Translations under genes and position numbers: made by a program
Source of the DNA: Lucinisca nassula
Taxonomy: Eukaryota > Mollusca > Bivalvia > Lucinida > Lucinidae
Direction of reading: 5' to 3'
DNA: 64,000 nt
Assembly: GCA_963580285.1 (NCBI GenBank)
Contig: OY757020.1
Span: 97,591,497-97,655,496, forward strand
Shown: piece after piece, positions 43,968 to 53,818 of the stretch
Position numbering within the stretch: position 1 is the stretch's first letter
Layout: each line of letters starts with the position of its first letter
The notes under the pieces: model-generated
The model's database searches: none
Seen by the model: the letters and a program-made list of their open reading frames with translations, nothing else
Told to the model about the DNA's origin: nothing

Positions 43968-44790
43968 TAGCTCAGTCGGATGCGTGTCTGACTGGTGATC
44001 AGGAGGACGCGGGTTCGATATCTGCTAGGGTCGGCAGCATTCTTTCGTGGAGATTGATCATGAAATTTTTTCTACGGTCATTCTCTTCTTACGACCTGAA
44101 AGCCGTAACAAAGGAAAGATGCATAGCCTGAAAAAATCCCCGCCTATGGTGGGATTCGAACCCGGGCCGCTCGGGTGACAGTCCACTGCTCTTACCCCTG
44201 AGCCAAAGAGTCGACTCCCTGACGCAGTTGTCAGAGAGTGGTTATAAACCTAGAAGCTATGCATATGATCTACCAAGGTAGATAATGGAAGGGAGGTAAC
44301 ACACCCCCTCTTCAAGGAAGTCATCATTTATGATGACGTGAAGGATACCAACTTCGGCACAAGCCAATTCTGGCATCCCGGACGAGCCCCCATCTTACGA
44401 CCTGAAAGCCGTAACAAAGGAAAGATGCATAGCCTGAAAAAAATCCCCGCCTATGGTGGGATTCGAACCCGGGCCGCCCGGGTGATAGTCCACTGCTCTT
44501 ACCCCTGAGCCAAAGAGTCGACTCCCTGACGCAGTTGTCAGAGAGTGGTTATAAACCTAGAAGCTATGCATATGATCTACCAAGGTAGATAATGGAAGGG
44601 AGGTAACACTCTCCATTCCGCTGATTCAAGAAGGGCAGTTGTCAGTTTCTGGACGAAGAATGTGCATTGTACTGGTTAAACGATTGCGTATAAGCTTGCC
44701 CTAGAAAAGTGTGCATAGGTAAACTGACCTGTTCAAAAATGACTTAAGTAGTGTTGATTGGGCCGTTAAACTCCAAAACAAACAACAAAA
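43968..44790 (+). mobile_element. SINE type B interrupted by a type C SINE pair
   Basis: The type B head (GGTAGCTCAGTCGGATGCG, GGTTCGATATCTGC) runs to GGTCATTCTCT at about 44088. The body resumes at TCTCCATTCCGCTGATTCAAG (44607) and ends GGGCCGTTAAACTCC near 44780. The intervening 518 bp are the type C pair. Confidence 0.75.
44089..44606 (-). mobile_element. SINE type C, two copies in tandem, tRNA-like
   Basis: The unit CTTACGACCTGAAAGCCG to GGGAGGTAACAC occurs twice, starting at 44091 and 44394. On the minus strand each contains TTTGGCTCAGGGGTAAGAG (A-box-like), an anticodon-like loop CTGTCAC (GTC, as in tRNA-Asp) and GGGTTCGAATCCC (B box). The first copy has about 90 bp more at the right side. 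Flanking TCTC may be a short target duplication. These are SINE-type sequences; the tRNA fold is incomplete. Confidence 0.65.
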
Positions 44791-45339
44791 CACTGAAAAT
44801 AAAAGCGGTGATAAATATTCACCTTTGCGAACGCCTATTTTGCACAGAGAGAATGAAGTAGACCTTCGGTTGTTGATATTCGTGACTTAATATCATTATA
44901 CATATTTATAATAAACCTTAAACATTTGCCATTAATGTTTGTATCCATTAGTTTTGCAATTAGCCCGCCCTCCATACCGTACCAAATGCTTTTTTTTAAA
45001 TCGATAATGCACAGAAAAGTTTTGTTTTATTTACTTATGCAATTTCAATTAAACTTTGGATAATAAATAAGTTATCTATCGTCGAAAATTCTTAACGCAA
45101 TCCAGCTTGGTAGGAATCAGTGTTTCCTGTTTCTTCGATATATTTTGTTATTTGTTAGTCTGTTATTTAATACCGAACTAAAAAGTTTCCGAAGACAACT
45201 GAGAAGTGTTGTTGGATTATGTCAATGTTCCCCGAGATATCTACACTGACTTGTCTGGTGTTTATATTTTTAAAGTTCATTCAGTGATGTGTCAGGTCTA
45301 TGTTCTTTATCAAACAGCCTCGTTCACAATTATGCGAAC
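44791..45339. other. Unassigned intron sequence
   Basis: About 550 bp without a recognised repeat or gene. Its lack of repeats suggests older intronic sequence. Confidence 0.45.
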
Positions 45340-45690
45340 CATTTTGTGGGAAAGTAACTGTCCCTATGGCCTTCCTTTGTTTAGATTTCCATTATGGTCT
45401 GGTCGCTTCATGTTTGTGTTTCTTTCCCTTTGGTGTCTTTGATGGGTGGAGTAAGTTAATTCCAAGTTTCAAACTCGTGACCTTCAACTGTGACCTTGCC
45501 TTGAGTCGGCATGGTTCATTTATCGGTTCTGCACATCAGCTCACTGAGACTAATATTTGACCAAAGTTAAATGAAAATCTATCAAAGGGCTCAGGAGATA
45601 TGGAGCGGGCAAAAAAGTGTTATGGACAGACAGACGGACAGACGAAGGCCATTCCTATAGCCCCCGCTCCGTGGGGGATTAAAATATGTT
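45340..45690 (+). mobile_element. RT-element tail fragment, then the end of a tandem-core element
   Basis: 45340-45462 matches the RT-element tail (GTGGGAAAGTAACTGTCC to GGTGGAGTAAGTTAATT). It is followed by a CAGACGGACAGACG microsatellite (about 45627-45643) and the hairpin CCCCCGCTCCGTGGGGG, the terminal structure of the tandem-core element class. Confidence 0.6.
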
Positions 45691-45797
45691 TTGTTCATAA
45701 ATGCATCTTTTGTAGCTATATATTTCATGTATATCAGGAGGTAGGAATCGCCGGTTTGCAAGACAAGAAGACGTAAAAGTAAAGGCACATATCATAC

Positions 45798-46028
45798 CAA
45801 ATTAAACATGACAGCATCGAATTTTCCATCCGAAAACGGTAAATGTGGTAGCTTGGCTTGAATGACATCATCAATGACGTTATCACTAACAGCTTGTTTG
45901 AGTTTTTCCTTTGCGACAGCCAGCATTTCCATGCTGGCGTCAAGCAGAGTAACTTTGCCAATGCCAAGGGAAATAAGAGCTTCGGTATACTGTCCTGTCC
46001 CGCATCCTGCGTCCAATATGTGAATATC
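45798..46028 (-). CDS. SAM-dependent methyltransferase, internal exon with motif I
   Basis: A 231-bp exon (77 codons, phase 0 at both ends) lies between an acceptor TTTCAG (ending 46029) and a donor GTATGA (45797). It begins DIHILDAGCGTGQYTEAL, which is motif I, the glycine-rich SAM-binding loop. LLDASMEMLAVAKEKL follows, with the acidic residue at the end of strand 2, and FDAVMFNL closes the exon. The last residues splice in frame to VLPHLDD at 25666. Upstream exons were not found. An LTR retrotransposon occupies the upstream intron from 46160. Confidence 0.85.
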
Positions 46029-46159
46029 CTGAAATAAAACATAGACAGATAAACACGATAAACATAAATCAAAATCATTTCACCCAAGGTTCGTTAATAA
46101 ACCAATATGCCTAGTAGCTACAACTCAGAGAATAGGTCCTGTTCTCATACTAATCAGTC

Positions 46160-47135
46160 TGTCGCCGGGTGAGCACCAGGGGTTTAAAGACTAACCCAAC
46201 AACGATTAGGACTGAGGGTTTAATGTTGGTTGATGAAAAAGGGTGTCCTACAAACAAACAAACACGATTGACAATACACTATTTACATGACATTACAATA
46301 CAAAATAATACATGTACTGCTATATATGTAGTAGTACAATAATTATTTAACCACCATTAACATGGATGAATGACAGCAGTAGACATTTACAGGACACAGT
46401 ACTCAACATGACACACTCGACAGGGATGAAATGCAGGGATGAGTGGGGATTTTGGGCCGTGAATACACCCGTAAAGGCACCCCGAGCCAGATGAAAGGTT
46501 GACAATGAAGATGGCGGCTTAGGGGGAACTCTGAAGCATGTGAAGAATCTCATGGCAATGGAATTCTGACACATGTTGAGGCAATAGAGCACTCGAGAAT
46601 AAAGTTACAGAATAAGCTAGGGAAGAAGCCCTAATAAGCTTACGCTGTATTGTGTGAATGCAAATAGCATGGCGAAAGGTTCAATAGTAAAACATGAACA
46701 ACAGCGGAAATATGCAAGTAAGCGCAAAATGGCAAATTACAGAATATGCACAATATTCAGAATAAAGAACAGGGAAAGAGCAATAAAATAAACTAGCTAA
46801 GGAACAAGAAATTCATACCTGGCTATGACATCTTTAAATAATACTACCAGATAGACAATGCCTGTCTATCAGAGATAGTATTGTGGTGAGCCGGTTGAGC
46901 CAGTTGAGCAATTGAACTGCTCTCTTTGCTATCTGAAGTCCAACTGACTTGACGCGGTAAAATTTGTGCTGAGAAAAAACAAGATATTTACCGTTACTGG
47001 CATTTAAAGCATGCCAACGTGTTTCGGTTCTAAATTTATTACAAAGTGAAGGTCATTACATCAAGCTAGTGACCTAGCTACCGTGCGTCGGAAACACAGA
47101 ACCGAACCGAACCGAAAAAAACTACATCTATGACA
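46160..47135 (-). repeat. 3' LTR of the Gypsy element (976 bp)
   Basis: On the plus strand it begins TGTCGCCGGG and ends ATCTATGACA, with TG...CA ends. It lacks about 97 bp found in the 5' LTR after GTGCTGAGAA, and a 7-bp GCGAAAC segment near the other end. An 81-codon frame inside both LTRs (46592-46347) shows no motif and is not called. As a promoter it would point towards the methyltransferase exon at 46028. Confidence 0.92.
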
Positions 47136-47144
47136 TTCTCCCCT
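47136..47144 (-). promoter_or_regulatory. Polypurine tract, primer for plus-strand DNA
   Basis: On the minus strand AGGGGAGAA directly abuts the 3' LTR start TGTCATAG. This is the expected place and composition for the RNase H-resistant primer. Confidence 0.8.
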
Positions 47145-47664
47145 GTCAGGGAAAAATGTCTCCTGACATTTCCAATTCAAAGCATGACACAGACAATAGC
47201 TGAGTGTAATCACAATTTAAAAATCATACAATTATCAAGTCTTATTATCACAGCTTGCTTTTCATATTTACAATTTAATTCAAAACTATGCAGCAGATGT
47301 TCCATGACGAAACATACATATATATCTTATAAGAGAAATTGCTCCTCTTGCCAAACATGGTCACTAATAAGAGCAATACATCAATATCAGTACATAACAA
47401 ATCTGCCACAATGCAAAGATATTATTTCTTTGCACATGACTACATGTCATGCAACTTAAACTACCTTGAATTGTAATATACATGACATGTCAAGGTAACA
47501 TATGTTATTTCATATAAAAAAATAAATTGCTGCACAATTCATAGCACCACACATAGAAATTGAACATGAAATATTTGTGTAGTGCAACAATTAATATATC
47601 ATTCAACTAAATTACACTCAGCATATTGTTTTGTGTATTAAAAACAAACACAGAAAAGAATCTA

Positions 47665-47682
47665 TATGACATTCTCCCCTGT
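47665..47682 (-). repeat. Second copy of the polypurine-tract/LTR-edge sequence
   Basis: Eighteen bases spanning the polypurine tract and LTR edge (47129-47146) are repeated exactly here, just downstream of the pol stop. It may be a spare or duplicated polypurine tract. Confidence 0.6.
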
Positions 47683-47729
47683 ATACATATTTAAAAAATG
47701 AGAATATCACAACACTACTAATAAAATAA

Positions 47730-50700
47730 TCAAACAAACCACTCCTGTAACTCTGAATCAGTAACAGTTCTCTGATTCATCAGCCAATCGCCATAACGGT
47801 TTGGCGGAAGACGAACACGACCAGAACGTCTGGGCTGAGGAGTGGAAATCGGTGACGGTGATTGAGTATACCCAGATTGGATATTGGTACCAGTCTGAGA
47901 AACAGACTGTTGTGTATCGTTAGGTACACTCCTACCTCCATCACCTGCATCTGTATTTGTAACAGGAGTACTACCAAAATTGGAAGTAGATTGCCTGTCA
48001 GAACTGGCTGACTGGGTATTATTTCCAGTTTCCACACGACTAGATGTTTTATCGAAACTGGAAATATTAACAGGACTGGGAGATTTCCTCCTTGCGGGAA
48101 TAATGTATTTGCCCGATGACCGGGAACCAGACTCTGACTGGTCAGAATCTGATTCCTCAGTATCAGAATTGATTTGGGGCTGTACACTTTTCCTAAGAGG
48201 ACGCTTTGGCGTAATGTTTGGTTCTGGAACCTCAGATTTAACAGGAATGACCGAAAATGGGAGCAGCATATTCCTATGAAGGGTGCGTATGCAGGACTCG
48301 TCAGATTCTTTCTGCACCTTATATACAGGGATATTGTCATTAGGTTTTGAAATAACAATATAAGGGCTTTTCTCCCACTTATCAGCCAATTTCTGTTTGC
48401 CTCTCAGACCAACCAGCCTGACAAGGACACGGTCTCCAATGTCCAAAGTTGCTTCCCGTACTTTCAGGTCGTAACCTGCTTTGCTACGGGCGGCGCTCCT
48501 GTCTGCTTCCTTGGAGGCAACTTTATATGCAAATTGGAGCCTCTTCTTCAATTTGGTAGTGTAGCGCTCCTTAGATTGAATAACTGGATCTTGATCACTA
48601 TTCAGACCAAGATACGCATCAACAGCCAGCCTGGGATGTCTTCCAAACATTAAAAAGAATGGTGAATAGCCAGTGCTATCATGTTTAGTGGCATTATATG
48701 AGTGCACTAATGGGGCGACATACGACTTCCAGTCTTGCTTCTGATGTTCTTCCAAGGTGCCTAACATATTTAGGAGAGTCTGGTTGAATCTTTCTGTCAT
48801 TCCATTCCCCATAGCATGATATGGGGTAGTCCTGGACTTTTCCACACCAGCTAGACTGCAGAGTTCTTTGATAACATGACTTTCAAAGTTCCTCCCTTGG
48901 TCACTATGAAGGCGAGCAGGGAAGCCGTAGTGAACGATGAAATTCTCAAAGAGAACCTTTGCAGTTGTTTTAGCTAGCTGATTCCTAGTGGGAAAAGCCT
49001 GTGCATATCTGGTGAAATGGTCTGTTATAACCAGAATATGCTCATGACCCCCTTTTGACCTTTCTAAAGATAGAAAGTCCATGCAGACTAGTTCCATTGG
49101 CTGGTGACTAACAATGTTCACCAGTTTAGCACTAGGTCTAGGTGGAGTTTTGCGTTTAATGCATCTGTCACAGGACTTGACTTTGTTTTCAACATCAGAC
49201 TCTAATCCTGGCCAAAAGAACCGAGAACGAACTAATGATAATGTACGATCGCGGCCTTGATGACCGACATCATCATGCAAATGTTTAAGGACAATATCCT
49301 TAAATTTAGAGGGTAAAACTAACTGTCTTGTCTGTTGGCCATCAAGTACAGTATTCCTGTACAAGACAGAATCAACTAAACAGAGTTTTTTCCACTCTTT
49401 AACATATCTAAGGACCTCAGGAGATTCCTTAGACAGTTCGTTCTTCGCCGGACAAAAACCATCATGCAAAAACTGAATGACCCTTTTCAGAGTAACATCA
49501 GCAACCTGTTCTTTGGCCCAATCAACATTTTGAATATCAGTTGATTGCAAAACAGTATCTGCTTGAACATCAGAAGACTGTTCAATCTGAGATGCATTAG
49601 TAATCACTAATGTCTCAGCATAAGGGCAAGAATCCCTTTTAACAGTATAAGCCTGACAAATGGCATTTACCACGTCAGAAAACATCTCTGTTTGCTCCTG
49701 CGGGCGTCTAGAAAGACCATCCGCATCCCCATTAGCTTTGCCACTCCTGTATGTAAGTTTAAAATTATAAGTGCCAAGAGCTGCTAGCCATCTATGACCA
49801 GTAGCATCAAGCTTGGCAGATGAAAGGACATATGTAAGGGGATTGTTGTCTGTGACAACATCAAAATGATTACCATATAAGTAATCATGGAATTTCTCTG
49901 TCACTGCCCATTTTAAGCAGAGAAATTCTAATTTGTGAGCAGGATAATTCTTTTCACTGCTCCGAAGTCCTCTACTGGCATAAGCGATAACGCGTTCAAG
50001 GCCGTCTTGAACTTGATACAACACTGCACCAAGACCTTCGGTCGAGGCATCAGTGTGCACAATAAAAGGGCGTTTAAAATCAGCATATGCCAGGACCGGA
50101 GGAGATGATAACTTCTCCTTCAAAGTGTCAAAAGCACTTTGTTGTAATGCACCCCACTGCCAAGGGACTTTGTCTCTCTTCTTCTTCTTCTTCTTGTCTG
50201 AACCAGGATTTGTGGGGTGACCAACTAAAAGATCATTTAAGGGCTTGGCTAGACGAGCATAATCTTTAATAAAACGACGGTAATAACCCGTAAAGCCAAG
50301 AAATGATCTTAGTTGCTTAACATTCTGTGGTACAGGCCAAGATGTTAAAGCTTTCAACTTGTCAGGGTCTGTTTCGACACCATCTTGACTGACGACATGT
50401 CCTAGGTAACTAACACTAGTTTTGAAGAATTCATACTTAGACGGCTTAAGCTTTAGACCGTGTTGTTGCAGTCTACTGAAAACTGCTTCTAGCCGGTCTA
50501 AGTGGTCTTCAAATGTCTCAGAAAAGATCAGTATGTCGTCCAAGAAAATAAGGCATTCTTTGAGGTTCATGTCGCCCATGCAACGTTCCATTAGACGTTG
50601 AAACGAGGCTGGGGCATTGGTTAATCCAAACGCCATGCCCTGACATTCAAAGAACCCTAGATTTCCCACTGTGAAGGCCGTTAAATGCTTATCTTCTTCC

Positions 50701-51905
50701 TCTACCTCTACTTGCCAGTATCCACTACGCAAATCTAGCTTAGAAAAGTATTTAGACCCTATTAAGGTATCTATAGTATCATCGATACGAGGTAGAGTGT
50801 AAGCGTCCCTTATTGTACGACTATTTAATTTTCGGAAGTCGATACAAAATCGCAAACTTCCATCTTTCTTCCTAACCAAAACTACGTTGGAAGAGAAGGG
50901 ACTTTCAGAAGGTCTGATAGCATCAGCCTCAAGCATTTCTTTAATATGAAGCCTTACTTCTTCATACATTGAAGGAGGTATCCTTCGGTAGGGATCCTTA
51001 AAAGGAGTATAATCTGTAAGCTTTATCTTATGCTTAACCAGATCTGTTCTACCAAGATCGGTTGGACTGGTAGAAAATACGTCAGACCAATTCTCCAAAA
51101 CCTGCTTAGCTTTTGTAAACTGCTCAGAAGACAGATTTTGTTTATCTATCTGGTCACTCAAGTTAGGAATAGTTGCAGTGGATTTTTCCTGTTTCGTAGA
51201 GGAATCAGGTGTCCATGCATCAACAACATTCACACTTGTTAAAGTACACAGAATAGATTTAGGGGGAATTTCAATAACCCTGGCCGACAAATTACAAACT
51301 CTTACAGGAACCCTAATAGTCGTACCTGGGCCTTTAAATGAAACAACCCTTGGACAAATTGTCAAATTTCCTGAAAGGGAACCATTGGTATGCTCTGTCA
51401 CTGCACATTCTATGCCATTAGATTTTCTTACAATCCCATGGAGTGTTTTTATTTCCCCAGGGTTGATACGAATGCTATAATTGCATGTTGTTTTGACAGG
51501 CAAACCATCATCGCACATGCTATCAAAGGCAGTTTGCCATTCTACAGGCACATCCGATGGTGGCTTATCCTGCTTGAACAGTCTGATCACATTCGTACCA
51601 ATGATTGCTGGCACTTTACTGTTATAATCAGTGTCTGATACAATCAGAAGAGGAACAGTAAGTAAAGAATTACCTAAAGAAGGTACTGAAATATTGGCTT
51701 CAATATAGCCTTTGTATGGAAGTTGGCTACCTCCAGCACTGACAACAGAAAGACCAAATTCAGAAATATCATGCAACTCTGGCAAAGGGTCTAGAGAATT
51801 ATAAAAAGATTCTGAAATTGATGAAATCATTGAGCCTGAATCAATCAAACCAGATGTTATAACACCTTGTATACTTATTTGTCCTTCGTTGGCAGAACCA
51901 ACCAT
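47730..51905 (-). CDS. pol: Gypsy Pol: protease, reverse transcriptase, RNase H, integrase
   Basis: A 1391-codon uninterrupted frame. Residue numbers count from the Met at 51905, but the frame is open back to the slippery site, so Pol is probably made as a Gag-Pol fusion. The aspartic protease has IDSGS at 21-25. RT runs over about 305-480, with FLDD at 454-457. RNase H has D619, E660, D686 and D729. The integrase zinc finger uses H877, H882, C912 and C915, and the core D943, D1002 and E1038 (spacing 58 and 35). A GPY/F-like module lies near 1175-1205 (KSPYIVI), followed by a Ser/Pro-rich tail with no chromodomain. KKKKKKRDK at 571-579 is a lysine run between RT and RNase H. All catalytic residues are present. 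Confidence 0.95.
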   Translation of the reverse strand: MVGSANEGQISIQGVITSGLIDSGSMISSISESFYNSLDPLPELHDISEFGLSVVSAGGSQLPYKGYIEANISVPSLGNSLLTVPLLIVSDTDYNSKVPAIIGTNVIRLFKQDKPPSDVPVEWQTAFDSMCDDGLPVKTTCNYSIRINPGEIKTLHGIVRKSNGIECAVTEHTNGSLSGNLTICPRVVSFKGPGTTIRVPVRVCNLSARVIEIPPKSILCTLTSVNVVDAWTPDSSTKQEKSTATIPNLSDQIDKQNLSSEQFTKAKQVLENWSDVFSTSPTDLGRTDLVKHKIKLTDYTPFKDPYRRIPPSMYEEVRLHIKEMLEADAIRPSESPFSSNVVLVRKKDGSLRFCIDFRKLNSRTIRDAYTLPRIDDTIDTLIGSKYFSKLDLRSGYWQVEVEEEDKHLTAFTVGNLGFFECQGMAFGLTNAPASFQRLMERCMGDMNLKECLIFLDDILIFSETFEDHLDRLEAVFSRLQQHGLKLKPSKYEFFKTSVSYLGHVVSQDGVETDPDKLKALTSWPVPQNVKQLRSFLGFTGYYRRFIKDYARLAKPLNDLLVGHPTNPGSDKKKKKKRDKVPWQWGALQQSAFDTLKEKLSSPPVLAYADFKRPFIVHTDASTEGLGAVLYQVQDGLERVIAYASRGLRSSEKNYPAHKLEFLCLKWAVTEKFHDYLYGNHFDVVTDNNPLTYVLSSAKLDATGHRWLAALGTYNFKLTYRSGKANGDADGLSRRPQEQTEMFSDVVNAICQAYTVKRDSCPYAETLVITNASQIEQSSDVQADTVLQSTDIQNVDWAKEQVADVTLKRVIQFLHDGFCPAKNELSKESPEVLRYVKEWKKLCLVDSVLYRNTVLDGQQTRQLVLPSKFKDIVLKHLHDDVGHQGRDRTLSLVRSRFFWPGLESDVENKVKSCDRCIKRKTPPRPSAKLVNIVSHQPMELVCMDFLSLERSKGGHEHILVITDHFTRYAQAFPTRNQLAKTTAKVLFENFIVHYGFPARLHSDQGRNFESHVIKELCSLAGVEKSRTTPYHAMGNGMTERFNQTLLNMLGTLEEHQKQDWKSYVAPLVHSYNATKHDSTGYSPFFLMFGRHPRLAVDAYLGLNSDQDPVIQSKERYTTKLKKRLQFAYKVASKEADRSAARSKAGYDLKVREATLDIGDRVLVRLVGLRGKQKLADKWEKSPYIVISKPNDNIPVYKVQKESDESCIRTLHRNMLLPFSVIPVKSEVPEPNITPKRPLRKSVQPQINSDTEESDSDQSESGSRSSGKYIIPARRKSPSPVNISSFDKTSSRVETGNNTQSASSDRQSTSNFGSTPVTNTDAGDGGRSVPNDTQQSVSQTGTNIQSGYTQSPSPISTPQPRRSGRVRLPPNRYGDWLMNQRTVTDSELQEWFV

Positions 51906-51991
51906 TCTTTCTATTAAAGAAGGATGTAAAGAACTAGGGCTTTGTACAGACTCACTATGTTCTTCCCCTGTTTGCCCCTCAACAGAAGAAG

Positions 51992-53359
51992 TTAACAGTT
52001 TAAATGCTGGTTGTCACTCTCGGCACCGCCGCCACGACCAGCACCACGGCCGCTAGTGCCACCGCGGCCACGACCCCTTGAGGGACCACCTCTGTTACCC
52101 TGATTGTTCTGGTAATTCCCACGATTGTTTTGAAAATAATTTCCAGTGTTATTTTGATTTTGAAAATTTTGATTCTGATTATGAAAATTATTATTTTGAT
52201 TTTGAAAATTGGGATTATAATTCTGTTGACCCCGACCAAAGCCACCTCGCCAAGAACCACGTTGGAATCCTCTACCCCTTCCCCGTGAGGGTTGCGAGTT
52301 AAACCCACTTTGAAAAGAAGAAGGGTGAGAATAAGATGAAGATTGAAAAGAATGCTGTTGAGCTTCAAGCTTCTGTTCCAGGGTTTTCATTCTTGACATT
52401 AATTCTGTCATTTGCTTCAGCAACTGAGTGTTCGAATCATCAGATGATGCTTGACCACTCTGCTGCTGAGCAACCTTTGATTTTGATGTTGGCCTGGAAC
52501 TAGAAACTTCTTCCTGCTCAACCTTTCTTATTTCTCTTAAAAGTAACTGAAAATCTGTGACAGAGTCATACAGATGGCGTGTTGAGTTTCTTAACTCCTT
52601 ACTTTTTAATCCTGTCCAGAACTTACTACGCAGCATTGCGTCCTTAGCTGCAAAGTCAATATGACCACAGCGTACTGCCCTTGACAGTGTTTGCTCTAAA
52701 CGAGAGCCATAACTAACAATTGATTCAGAGTCCTTCTGAAAATCATTATAAAAGGACTGAATCAATGTTTCAGGGGTGCTCACATTTCCGTAAAATCCAT
52801 CTAATTTGCCTAAAATATCATCCACTGAGGCATTTTCCCCAAGTGGAACAAGCATACCCCTTGCAGTACCTTTAAGGCTATTCCTTATTGCCTGTAAGAG
52901 CACATGCTCTGGCAAGTGATTTGAGTTTTGGAGGCACTTGACCTCAAAACTCCAAACTTCATAAGAAGTTTCTCCCTTCTGTGGTTCTTCAGATCCACTG
53001 AAGAAGGGTAATTTGGGGACACTAAAAGGATGGGCCACATAAGAAATATTGCCATTGTTGGCGACATCCGGCTGTTGATGCCTGATAGGAGAAGGTTGGG
53101 GGGAAGGTTTGGAGGGACATTTGGCCTGATCTAATATAAATCGTAACTTAGATCCAGCAATTGGAGTAGCTGCAGTAAAATCAGGGTTTTTGGGTCTGAC
53201 CACAGGGTCTTTTACTGCAGTGTTAGGAGTACTGATTTTAGCATTAGCCATCAAGGCTTGGTACTCCTCCATAGTTAAAACTTTATAATCAGGGTTTTCA
53301 TTCACCCTCTGTATCATGTCTTCAAAATTATCCCCCTCTATATCACCTTTTCTAGCCAT
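51992..53359 (-). CDS. gag: Gypsy Gag, RG- and QN-rich C-terminus, no zinc knuckle
   Basis: The likely start is the Met at 53359 (MARKGDIEGD); the frame is open 17 codons further upstream to a Met at 53410. The central part contains LPFFSGSEEPQKGETSYEVW and the helical capsid-like region, typical of metazoan Gypsy and PNMA-type Gag proteins. A coiled-coil-like stretch (MTELMSRMKTLEQKLEAQQ) follows. The C-terminus has no CCHC knuckle. RGRGRGF and GRGRGG segments flank an Asn/Gln-rich block of about 60 residues, suggesting RNA binding by RG repeats. The stop is at 51994-51992, six bases after a slippery heptamer. It assembles the particle that carries the element's RNA. Confidence 0.9.
   Translation of the reverse strand: MARKGDIEGDNFEDMIQRVNENPDYKVLTMEEYQALMANAKISTPNTAVKDPVVRPKNPDFTAATPIAGSKLRFILDQAKCPSKPSPQPSPIRHQQPDVANNGNISYVAHPFSVPKLPFFSGSEEPQKGETSYEVWSFEVKCLQNSNHLPEHVLLQAIRNSLKGTARGMLVPLGENASVDDILGKLDGFYGNVSTPETLIQSFYNDFQKDSESIVSYGSRLEQTLSRAVRCGHIDFAAKDAMLRSKFWTGLKSKELRNSTRHLYDSVTDFQLLLREIRKVEQEEVSSSRPTSKSKVAQQQSGQASSDDSNTQLLKQMTELMSRMKTLEQKLEAQQHSFQSSSYSHPSSFQSGFNSQPSRGRGRGFQRGSWRGGFGRGQQNYNPNFQNQNNNFHNQNQNFQNQNNTGNYFQNNRGNYQNNQGNRGGPSRGRGRGGTSGRGAGRGGGAESDNQHLNC
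51998..52004 (-). promoter_or_regulatory. -1 ribosomal frameshift site UUUAAAC between gag and pol
   Basis: On the minus strand TTTAAAC falls in the correct phase (T TTA AAC in the gag frame), two codons before the gag stop. A slip of one base back enters the pol frame, which is open from there through KLLTSSVEGQTGEE to the Met at 51905. The heptamer, phase and position match the X XXY YYZ rule exactly. Confidence 0.75.
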
Positions 53360-53818
53360 AATGACTAAGTAACATAAAAAATCACTATTAAACACTAATT
53401 TGACTTTCAAATAAAGTCACACAAAAATCACTTTCAAATAAAGTCATGAAGTGAAAACACAGTACAATAAATAGTACTATGGATATATATTGAAATGTGA
53501 ACTGGGGCTTGTTCACAAATCAAACACCAATAAAAAATAACACTAATCACTGAAAATCATTGAAGAACACAATAAATCACTGAAAAAAAATCACTGAAAA
53601 ATCACCAAAGATCACTGAGATAAAAAAACACTGAAAAGTCACAGAAAGAAAAAAAATATAACACCAACCACTCTGTCAGCAAAATGTGGGCACAGTAGTG
53701 ACAGAAGTCGGCAACCCACAAGCAATCAATGAAGATCAGGAGTCCGGATTCTAGAATGGTTAGGATAGCCCTCCCCTATTCTCACCGGCCCCCAAAATCA
53801 TCAAAGAATGCAAATGAA

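Larger units (their letters stand above)
25667..45797 (-). other. 20.1-kb intron of the methyltransferase gene
   Basis: The intron is inferred from the matched boundaries: donor GTATGA at 45797 and acceptor TTTCAG at 25667, both phase 0. It contains no other exon of this gene that I could find. It holds the Tc1-bearing duplication, the large inverted-repeat element, the foldback element and many SINEs. A transcript would confirm the join. Confidence 0.65.

Noticed and set aside
44150..44220. A tRNA-Asp gene on the minus strand
   Set aside because: The GTC-like anticodon loop and B box are inside a repeated SINE unit, and the stems are incomplete.
46347..46592. 81-codon frame present in both LTRs (also 56397-56642)
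   Set aside because: It is identical only because the LTRs are identical. No motif is recognisable and LTR position explains it.
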